This document shows positions 58,153 to 64,000 of a stretch of 64,000 nt of DNA, piece after piece; position 1 is the stretch's first letter; each line of letters starts with the position of its first letter. This DNA is from Sinomonas susongensis (lineage in GTDB: Bacteria > Actinomycetota > Actinomycetes > Actinomycetales > Micrococcaceae), in the NCBI RefSeq assembly GCF_005877005.1, contig NZ_SSNH01000002.1:1-64000 (forward strand), given 5' to 3'. Position numbers and translations under genes: made by a program. The notes beneath the pieces are model-generated. The model made no database searches. It was given only the letters and a program-made list of their open reading frames with translations, and was not told the origin of the DNA.

Positions 58153-59664
58153 CTAGCTGTTGACGACCGACGACGTCGCGAGGACCTTGCCCTGCGCGTC
58201 GAGCGCCTGCGCCGCCAAGTGCGGCGCCGCGGCGACAGCGACGGAGGTCTCGAAGCCCGTCTTCTTCACGACCGCGGCCTCCTTGAGCGATGACGCATCG
58301 CTCCCCGTCAGGAACCGCCAGCTTGCAATCTCGGTGGCGCCGTTCCAGCTCGCGTAGGCCTGCATCGTCGAGCCGTTGCCCTGGACGACGACGACGTCGG
58401 GCACGGTCGTGGGCGTCGCGGTCCACACCGAGCGGTACACGCGGTACGACCCCGAGCCGATGTTCGTGGCCTCGAACACTGGGGTCCCGTCCGCGGCGAA
58501 CTCCGTGGCGGCCGGGTCCGAGCCCCAGCCGACCATGTAATGGCCATTGTCGAGGAACTGGACGTTGCCCATCGCATTGCCTCGGTGGCCGCCGCGGGCG
58601 AGTTCCAGCTTGACGGAGGCGGTGCGCTTCTGCTCATCCACGCTCAGGATCAGCCCGCGGGAGGTGCCCGTCGTGCCGTCCTTGTAGTGGTTGTCGAACA
58701 TGCTGATGACGCCGCCCGCGCGCTGGCGGACGTCGTGCTGCCACGCGAAGACGGCGTTGGCAGGAAGCGTGAAGTCGCTCCTCTTCCCGCCCATGCGCCA
58801 CTGAATCGATCCCGTGCGATCGACGAGGTAGATCGTGTGCGTGTGCCTGAATGAAACGAGGTACCCATCGGGGCGGAGGGAGACGGCGTTGACGTGATAG
58901 GGGTCGAAGGCCTTTGCGGCTGTCGTGCCGTCGGCCGTCGGGTCGTCCGAGGTCCTCAGGTAGGACTCGTCCAGCCCGACGTAGTCGGAGGCCTTCCAGT
59001 CGAACAGCAGATTGCCCGTGGCGATGTCCACTTCCTGCACGTGGCAGTCGAACATGTAGCCGTTGGTCTGGCCCCCGGCCGGCGTGAGATCGAACTGGAT
59101 CGTCGGGTACGACGTCAGGAGAGCCGTGCCATTGGGCGTGATCGTGAACTCGTGGAGGTCGGCTTTGAGACCGTCTCCGGCGCTCACCTGGGCGATCGTC
59201 CGGTACGAGGTGTCCTTGATGATGCCGGATCCTTCGCCGTGGCCGCCCATACCCTGACCGCTCCAGTACGTCAGGACCGGCTTGCCCTGGTAGGTCTGGA
59301 CACGCAGATCCGTGACGCCTGCACCCGTGGGCTCCATCCACACGGGGCGCCCCTGATTGTCCATGATGAGGCCGTTCGAGCCGTGGCCCATCGGTCCCGC
59401 AAAGACGAGTCCGGGCGCCGTGGTGCCAGAGGACCAGACGTTGATGTGGGGGGTCGTGAGCTTCGTGCTCACGAAGGTGCGGTCCGGGGGTGCTGTCGCC
59501 CCTGCCGTCCCTGACGCCGATGGAGCCGGAGTCGCCGCTGACGCGCTGGGCGGCAAGGGGAAGATGCTCGAGCGGGCGACGGTTGCTCCGGCGGCGGCGC
59601 CGAATACCGCCAGGCCCGCTCCCTGAATGAAATGACGACGACTAACCCTGACCATGGCGACCAT
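58153..59664 (-). CDS. Arylsulfotransferase-like protein with Tat signal
   Basis: The 503-residue protein starts with a twin-arginine signal (RVSRRHFIQGAGLAVFGAAA, SRRHFIQ at residues 8-14), so it should be exported folded. The mature part shows repeated blades of a beta-propeller: SNGLIMDNQGRPVWMEP, FDPYHVNAVSLRPDGYLVSF, RHTHTIYLVDRTGSIQWRMG and AFAWQHDVRQRAGGVISMFD. These are arylsulfotransferase (ASST/DUF4214-free) signatures, with histidines on the inner face. I chose the ATG at 59664; 59655 is possible. A sulfotransferase activity in this organism is not proven. Confidence 0.8.
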   Translation of the reverse strand: MVAMVRVSRRHFIQGAGLAVFGAAAGATVARSSIFPLPPSASAATPAPSASGTAGATAPPDRTFVSTKLTTPHINVWSSGTTAPGLVFAGPMGHGSNGLIMDNQGRPVWMEPTGAGVTDLRVQTYQGKPVLTYWSGQGMGGHGEGSGIIKDTSYRTIAQVSAGDGLKADLHEFTITPNGTALLTSYPTIQFDLTPAGGQTNGYMFDCHVQEVDIATGNLLFDWKASDYVGLDESYLRTSDDPTADGTTAAKAFDPYHVNAVSLRPDGYLVSFRHTHTIYLVDRTGSIQWRMGGKRSDFTLPANAVFAWQHDVRQRAGGVISMFDNHYKDGTTGTSRGLILSVDEQKRTASVKLELARGGHRGNAMGNVQFLDNGHYMVGWGSDPAATEFAADGTPVFEATNIGSGSYRVYRSVWTATPTTVPDVVVVQGNGSTMQAYASWNGATEIASWRFLTGSDASSLKEAAVVKKTGFETSVAVAAAPHLAAQALDAQGKVLATSSVVNS

Positions 59665-59713
59665 CGTATGAACGGACCCTGTGGCAGCGGGAGCCCTAAC
59701 CTGTAGTTTTACT

Positions 59714-59760
59714 GAGAGGGCGCCGGGAGCAGCCCTACGGCCTGCTCCCGGCGCCCTCTC
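59714..59760 (-). terminator. Hairpin downstream of the Ig-repeat surface protein gene
   Basis: A perfect 19-bp inverted repeat (59714-59732 with 59742-59760) and a nine-base loop begin 15 bases after the stop at 59775. It should end transcription of the surface-protein cluster. No U-tract follows. Confidence 0.75.
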
Positions 59761-59774
59761 TACAGTGAATGCAA

Positions 59775-61913
59775 TCAGAAGCCGGAGACGGCTCCGGGTA
59801 CAGATGGGCCGCTTCCAAGAGACACGCCGCCGACGTCCGTGGCACTCCCCTGATAGCTCGGGGCACCGGCTGTGGTAGAAGTCGTGGGAGGAGTCCCCTT
59901 GAACAGAGAGCCGAGTCGAATAGTCAAGGTGGTTTGGTCGCTGCTCAGCGAGACCGTTGACTGGTTGACTCCGCTTCCCTTGAACTGGAGCGATCCGTCG
60001 GCTCCCGCGGTGGTGTAGTTCGCCCCGAGGAACACCGTCCCAAAGTTGGCAGTGGTACAACCCGTAGACGAGAGCGTTAGCGTGTCATTGGAGCCGTTGT
60101 GAGTGATCTGAACGTTGAGACCGCTACTCCCGGTCCAAGTGCTCGACGCTCCAGTCCAGGTGCTGCAGAGGCTGGTCGGCGATATGGGCTCATTGAACAC
60201 GATGGTGACCACATCACCCGGGGCCACCTTCCCGGTGGCACCAGTCGGGTTCGACAGTTTGACATAGGACACCTTGGGACCGATCCGGCCGGTGGCCGTC
60301 GCGACACCGCTCACGTTGCCGTAGGTGTCCGTGGCTTGGGCCGTGTAGGTGAACGATCCGGAGGCTAGGCTCGACAGGTTCAGCGTCGTCGCCCACACTC
60401 CCGTGGAGGTGTTAGCGGTCACCGTGGACGGGACGCTGCTGCCTCCCGCGTTGCTGGCCGACACGGCAACCGAAGCGCCAGGCTCCGCGGTGCCCGAGAC
60501 CTGGACGGTGCCGACTGCATCGCTCGTGATCTTGGCAGGTGCGGCGGTGAATGTCGGCAGCACCGTACTTGTCTTCTTGGTGTCGGTCTGCGTGACCGAG
60601 GGTCCCGTGTTGCCGGCGGCGTCGGTTGCGGTTGCGGTATAGGTGAGCTGGCCGTCGGTGAGGCCTGTGAAATTCAGCCCGGTCAATGACCAGCTGCCGT
60701 CCGATTTGGCCGTCACACTCAAGGGAATGCTGTGCACTGCGCCCGCATCACTCACGGTGAGGGCGACGGAGGCCCCGGGCTCAGCTGTGCCTGACACCGT
60801 CTCGGATGCCACATCCTTCGACGAGACCGACGTGGGGACGACGAGCGAGGGCGCGCCGGGTGCCACGGTGTCCTTCGTCAGGGTCGCGGTCGTGGCGGGG
60901 CTTGTGTTCCCTGCAGCATCCGTCGCCGTTGCCGTCACGGTGATCGGACCGTCGACGAACCCCGAGAGGTTGAGCGTCGGAAGCGACCAGGACCCGTTCG
61001 AGCTCGCGGTTACGGTCGGGCTCGTGGTGTGGCCGGCGGCGTCGGCCACCACCACCTTGACCGTGCTCAAGGCCTCGGCACTTCCGCTGACCGGGACGGC
61101 GGAGACGTTGGACAGGTTGACGAAGGTGGGCACTACCAGCGCTGGTGCACCCGGCGCCTTGGTGTCGATCCGCACCGTCACCTGCTGGGCCGCCGAGACG
61201 TTGCCTGCCACGTCCGTGGCCGAATACGCGACGGTGTGCGTTCCATCGCCGGCCACGCTCACGTTTGCCGTGCCGCCCGGGACGGTGACCGACTGCCCGC
61301 CGTCGACCGTGTACGAGATGGACGCAACGCCGCTGCCGCCCGCCTGGTCCTGTGCGGCGAGGCTGACAGAGACGGGGCTGCTGTTGTTGTAGCCCGCGCT
61401 GTTCGGTGTCGGGGTGATGCCCGCGACCGAGACGCTGGGGGCAATTCCGTCGGCGATGGCGCCCGCACCCCGAGATCCCTCCGTGCCTGCCCAATTCCCG
61501 AGAACGGGCGTCACGGTGTAGTACCAAGTACCGTTCGGCACCGCGGATTCGATGCACGAGAGGTTGGTGACGACACCGGAACATGCGCCGGTCGCCGGCA
61601 CAGCGGTGCCTCCCGAGGCTGTGCTGTAGCGCTGCACGGTGTAGCCCGAGACGGCCCGGCCTCCCGCCGTCGTGCTCGCGGCCCAGGAGACGGTGAGATC
61701 CTGCTTCGCTGCGCTCACCGTGGGGCGCGCTCCGGCCTGCACGGTGTCGGCGACGGCGATGCCGTCGGGGCTTGTCGACGTCGCCTGCCAGTAGGCGTAG
61801 GCGGCGGCACCTGTTCCTCCCACGAGGAGGACGGCCGCGAGAGCGGCAGTGCCGCGTCGGCCGGCTCGGACGGCGCGGCGCCTGCGGGGTTGGCGGATCT
61901 GGTCGTCGCTCAC
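59775..61913 (-). CDS. Secreted multi-domain surface protein with Ig-like repeats and SipW-like signal
   Basis: The 712-residue protein has a basic N-terminus and hydrophobic segment ending in AYAYWQA (residues 21-43), resembling SipW-dependent signals. It continues with a fibronectin III-like domain (about 63-150, Cys111 and Cys120) and a Ig-like domain to about 250. Three bacterial Ig-like repeats (about 255-345, 350-440, 455-545) carry variants of GSWSLTGLNFTGLTDGQLTY and TATATDAAGN. A C-terminal domain has Cys583 and Cys619. There is no LPXTG or other anchor. The GTG at 61913 overlaps the upstream stop. A structural or adhesive role is inferred. Confidence 0.8.
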   Translation of the reverse strand: MSDDQIRQPRRRRAVRAGRRGTAALAAVLLVGGTGAAAYAYWQATSTSPDGIAVADTVQAGARPTVSAAKQDLTVSWAASTTAGGRAVSGYTVQRYSTASGGTAVPATGACSGVVTNLSCIESAVPNGTWYYTVTPVLGNWAGTEGSRGAGAIADGIAPSVSVAGITPTPNSAGYNNSSPVSVSLAAQDQAGGSGVASISYTVDGGQSVTVPGGTANVSVAGDGTHTVAYSATDVAGNVSAAQQVTVRIDTKAPGAPALVVPTFVNLSNVSAVPVSGSAEALSTVKVVVADAAGHTTSPTVTASSNGSWSLPTLNLSGFVDGPITVTATATDAAGNTSPATTATLTKDTVAPGAPSLVVPTSVSSKDVASETVSGTAEPGASVALTVSDAGAVHSIPLSVTAKSDGSWSLTGLNFTGLTDGQLTYTATATDAAGNTGPSVTQTDTKKTSTVLPTFTAAPAKITSDAVGTVQVSGTAEPGASVAVSASNAGGSSVPSTVTANTSTGVWATTLNLSSLASGSFTYTAQATDTYGNVSGVATATGRIGPKVSYVKLSNPTGATGKVAPGDVVTIVFNEPISPTSLCSTWTGASSTWTGSSGLNVQITHNGSNDTLTLSSTGCTTANFGTVFLGANYTTAGADGSLQFKGSGVNQSTVSLSSDQTTLTIRLGSLFKGTPPTTSTTAGAPSYQGSATDVGGVSLGSGPSVPGAVSGF

Positions 61914-62419
61914 TTGCGCACCTCGAGGGTCAGGGGAACGTTGAAGAACGCGCCTTGGCATCCCGCGTCCGAGGCCATGGACATCGAGACGCTGCCCGGC
62001 AGCGTGACGGTCTGCGTGCCGTTCGCTGGAATGGTGACGGCGGGGGCCAGGGGCGCGGACGGATTCTGGAAGGTCACGCCGGTCGTCACGCACCTCGAGT
62101 GCGCCGCGTCGGGCACTGCACCGCCCGCCGAGCTGACGCTGTAGAGCTGCACTGGATACCCATTCGGGTTGGTGACCTTGAGTACGACGTCGGCCGTCCC
62201 GCCTGGCGAGAGGGGCGCCTGTCCGGGGGCGGCCTGGACGAGGGCTTGGGTCGTGAGGGTCTGGAGTTGGCCCGCGGCTGCGGAACCCGGGCCGCTGCCC
62301 GTCGTGCTCCAGTAGGCGATCGCCGCGCCCGCTCCCCCAAGGACGAGCGCCGCGCTTGCGGCGACTGCGATCGCCGAGCGGCGGGTCCTCCGGGGGAGGC
62401 TTCCCTTGATGGTGGCCAT
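61910..62419 (-). CDS. Secreted protein with SipW-like signal and two-cysteine module
   Basis: The 169-residue protein has a basic start (KGSLPRRTRRSAIAVAASAA) and a hydrophobic segment ending GAAIAYWST, similar to peptides with SipW-type cleavage. The mature part contains LSPGGTADVVLKVTNPNGYP, then Cys110 and, 44 residues later, Cys154 in DAGCQGAFFNVPLTLEV. The same layout recurs in the two genes upstream. It overlaps the 712-residue gene by four bases, so they are coupled. The function is unknown; a small pilin- or matrix-like subunit is one possibility. Confidence 0.72.
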   Translation of the reverse strand: MATIKGSLPRRTRRSAIAVAASAALVLGGAGAAIAYWSTTGSGPGSAAAGQLQTLTTQALVQAAPGQAPLSPGGTADVVLKVTNPNGYPVQLYSVSSAGGAVPDAAHSRCVTTGVTFQNPSAPLAPAVTIPANGTQTVTLPGSVSMSMASDAGCQGAFFNVPLTLEVRK

Positions 62420-62420
62420 G

Positions 62421-63563
62421 TCAGTTCCCCTGTCCGGATCCGGAGTAGGACAGGGCGATGGTCGCGCCCTTGCACCCGTCCTGGTTTGCAGGCCTGTCCA
62501 GCATCGTCAGCTTGGGCCACTGGCTGCCTGGCACCGCGAGTGAACTCAGCGAGCTGTTCCCCGAGGGAATGGACACGGGATAGGGGCCCGAGTATTGGAC
62601 CACCGCGAAATCAGCTGTTGTGCAGGGCAGGTTGCCCGCGATGGCCGCCGCTGACCTCGTGATCCCCATGACCGTAACCGAGAGATTGGTGATCGAGATC
62701 CCCTGGTTGTTCGGGTTCGAGAAGCTCAATCCCAGAGGCTGGGAGACGCCCGGAGCGAGGGGTGAGGCCGCGCTCCCCGAAATGGTGAAGGCCTTGCCAT
62801 TGCTGAGCACTTGCAGCTGGACGTTCGCGTACCCGTACTGGGTCTTGCCGGAGGCGTCCTGGCCCGAGCCGACGATGCTGAGCGTGTTCGTGCCTGCCGC
62901 CGCACTCGGGGACGCCGTGACCTGGAGCGTGGACGTGTTGCCCGTCGCTGGGTTGGGAGAGAAGGTGGCCGTCACCCCGGTCGGCAGACCCACGACGCTC
63001 AGGGAAATCGGCCCGTCGAGGTTGGTGCGCGAGAGCGTGAGACTGTACACCCCGCTCGAGCCGGGGGCGATGCTGACCGTGCTCGGGCTGCTCGAGAGCG
63101 AGATGGACCCGGAGAGCGGATAGTTGACGGTAAGGCCCGCGGTGGTCGACGCCGCTGTCTTCCCCGACGTGCCTTGGATCTCCACAGTGGAAGCCCCCGC
63201 AGGAGTCGACGACGTTGTCGACAGCGTGAGGGCCGTCGTGGCAGAAGCCCCTGACGCAACGTTGACAGTCGCCGGGGAGAAGCTTGCGCTGGTGGCAGCT
63301 GGAAGCGATGACGCCGTCATGGCGACCGCTCCCGCAAACCCGTTCTGCGAGGTGATGGTGACGGTGTATGCCGCCGCGGAGCCGCGCGCGATGGACTGGC
63401 TTGCGGGCGAGATCTGGACGGTGAATCCCGGCTTCGCCGTCTGTGCCGCGGCGAACAGGGCGCCGGCCGGCAGCATCACCGCCAGGAAGCTGATCACCGC
63501 GATTCTGATGATTCTGCCGCTGGCCCGGGGGCCGTTCTTCAGGAGTTTCCCCAACACGCTCAC
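62421..63563 (-). CDS. Secreted Ig-like protein with C-terminal two-cysteine module
   Basis: The 380-residue protein has a signal sequence (RIIRIAVISFLAVMLPAGAL, cleavage near 40). Two Ig-like modules follow (FTVQISPASQSIARGSAAAY, then ISLSSSPSTVSIAPGSSGVY, each with a THXTFSP-like ATFSPN/SFSPAT strand). The C-terminal module PLAPGVSQPLGLSFSNPNNQ has Cys314 and, 50 residues later, Cys364 in NQDGCKGATIALSY. It ends one base before the next gene starts. No membrane anchor is present at the C-terminus. Confidence 0.75.
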   Translation of the reverse strand: MSVLGKLLKNGPRASGRIIRIAVISFLAVMLPAGALFAAAQTAKPGFTVQISPASQSIARGSAAAYTVTITSQNGFAGAVAMTASSLPAATSASFSPATVNVASGASATTALTLSTTSSTPAGASTVEIQGTSGKTAASTTAGLTVNYPLSGSISLSSSPSTVSIAPGSSGVYSLTLSRTNLDGPISLSVVGLPTGVTATFSPNPATGNTSTLQVTASPSAAAGTNTLSIVGSGQDASGKTQYGYANVQLQVLSNGKAFTISGSAASPLAPGVSQPLGLSFSNPNNQGISITNLSVTVMGITRSAAAIAGNLPCTTADFAVVQYSGPYPVSIPSGNSSLSSLAVPGSQWPKLTMLDRPANQDGCKGATIALSYSGSGQGN

Positions 63564-63610
63564 GCTGTGTCCCCTCTGTGGTTGCTCATGGGGGTGCGGT
63601 CATGGATGCG

Positions 63611-63645
63611 CGTCGGGTGGGGCGGATCGCCCGCCCCACCCGACG
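63611..63645 (-). terminator. Hairpin between the partial gene at the window end and the 380-residue gene
   Basis: A perfect 15-bp stem (63611-63625 with 63631-63645) with loop ATCGC lies six bases after the stop at 63651. It can terminate or attenuate transcription inside the surface-protein cluster. Confidence 0.7.
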
Positions 63646-63650
63646 GCGGA

Positions 63651-64000
63651 CTAGTTGCTCGCGACGGTGATCGTGATGGTCGCGCCCTTGCAGGCGTCCT
63701 GGTTGTCAACCGTGTCGGCGAACGTGAGGGTCCCGGTGCCGACCTGGGTCCCGGAGGCGTTCGCAGCGACCCGGACGTTCGCCGTGTTCGCCGTGGCGGT
63801 GAACCAGGCCGGGAGGCACTGGGCGTTGCTCGTGGTCACGGTCGGCGTGAGGGTGCCCACGACCGTGCTCGATGCGTTCCCGTTGTCTGCCGTGTACGTG
63901 ACGTCCTTGGACGTGCCGGGGGCGATGCCCTGGTCGAAGTTCGCGTGAATCGTGACGGTGCCGCCGCCTGCGGATGCGGCAGCATTGCCGCCACCAGTGC
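63651..64000 (-). CDS. 3' part of a secreted protein with the two-cysteine module (cut by window edge)
   Basis: At least 116 residues of the C-terminus are present. The visible part is beta-rich and Thr/Ala/Asn-rich (GGGTVTIHANFDQGIAPGTS, then TYTADNGNASSTVVG). It contains a cysteine in SNAQCLPAWF and, 42 residues later, one in NQDACKGATITITVASN. This is the same module as in the next two genes. The N-terminus and any signal lie beyond 64000. Confidence 0.7.
   Translation of the reverse strand, partial: TGGGNAAASAGGGTVTIHANFDQGIAPGTSKDVTYTADNGNASSTVVGTLTPTVTTSNAQCLPAWFTATANTANVRVAANASGTQVGTGTLTFADTVDNQDACKGATITITVASN

Noticed and set aside
59775-64000. Sortase-anchored pilus cluster
   Set aside because: No LPXTG-like motif at any C-terminus and no sortase gene in the window.

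Overview
The window is high-GC actinobacterial chromosome. The gene orders holA-rpsT-lepA-hemW, hrcA-dnaJ-rsmE-phoH-ybeY-corC-era and leuA-recO-uppS, the actinobacterial families DUF3097, DUF3043 and DUF3054, and the split qcr/cta respiratory genes point to the Micrococcales, most likely Micrococcaceae (Arthrobacter or Sinomonas-like). The genus is inferred, not shown. I saw no rRNA, tRNA, CRISPR array, insertion sequence or prophage.

From 1 to about 37.3 kb the content is mostly core. The left edge holds a truncated 5' gene start, a remnant of an AAA+ ATPase and a remnant of the competence channel gene comEC. These are followed by replication and translation genes (holA, rpsT, lepA), hemW, a CIRCE-controlled hrcA-dnaJ-rsmE unit, and the tightly coupled phoH-ybeY-corC-era run. 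Next come an LCP cell-wall ligase, an M13 peptidase, leuA with a leucine-rich leader peptide, recO-uppS, pyrD, an M20 peptidase and erpA. The respiratory block follows: ctaC-ctaD-ctaF on the plus strand and ctaE-qcrC-qcrA-qcrB on the minus strand. They converge on a GntR regulator flanked by strong hairpins. trpD lies just beyond.

From 37.3 to about 55.4 kb the content is accessory and regulatory. It includes a stand-alone Lrp ligand-binding protein, a VOC/YciI/ECF-sigma group, a SigF/SigB-like sigma factor, an OYE flavoenzyme and a TetR-controlled MacB-type ABC exporter. A divergent ribbon-helix-helix regulator heads a DUF4097 plus DrrAB-type ABC cassette. A second TetR regulator faces a YhgE/Pip-like membrane protein. 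A VOC protein, an alpha/beta hydrolase, a small orphan gene and a short UvrA-like ATPase complete this part.

From 55.5 to 64 kb the genes encode envelope and secreted proteins. These are an exported TIM-barrel-like protein divergent from a Gfo/Idh/MocA oxidoreductase, a Tat-exported arylsulfotransferase-like protein, and at least four consecutive minus-strand genes for secreted proteins. Two of the four carry SipW-like signal sequences ending in AYW, one is built of Ig-like repeats, and three share a C-terminal two-cysteine module. The last gene runs off the window. This cluster is the best candidate for an undescribed surface system.

Regulatory signals read directly from the sequence include a CIRCE operator, the leuA leader peptide, three operator-like palindromes beside TetR or RHH genes, a 16-bp palindrome before the SigF-like gene, a recurrent terminator hairpin family, and several start codons placed exactly six bases after a TANNNT or TANNNT-like -10 box, as expected for leaderless mRNAs.
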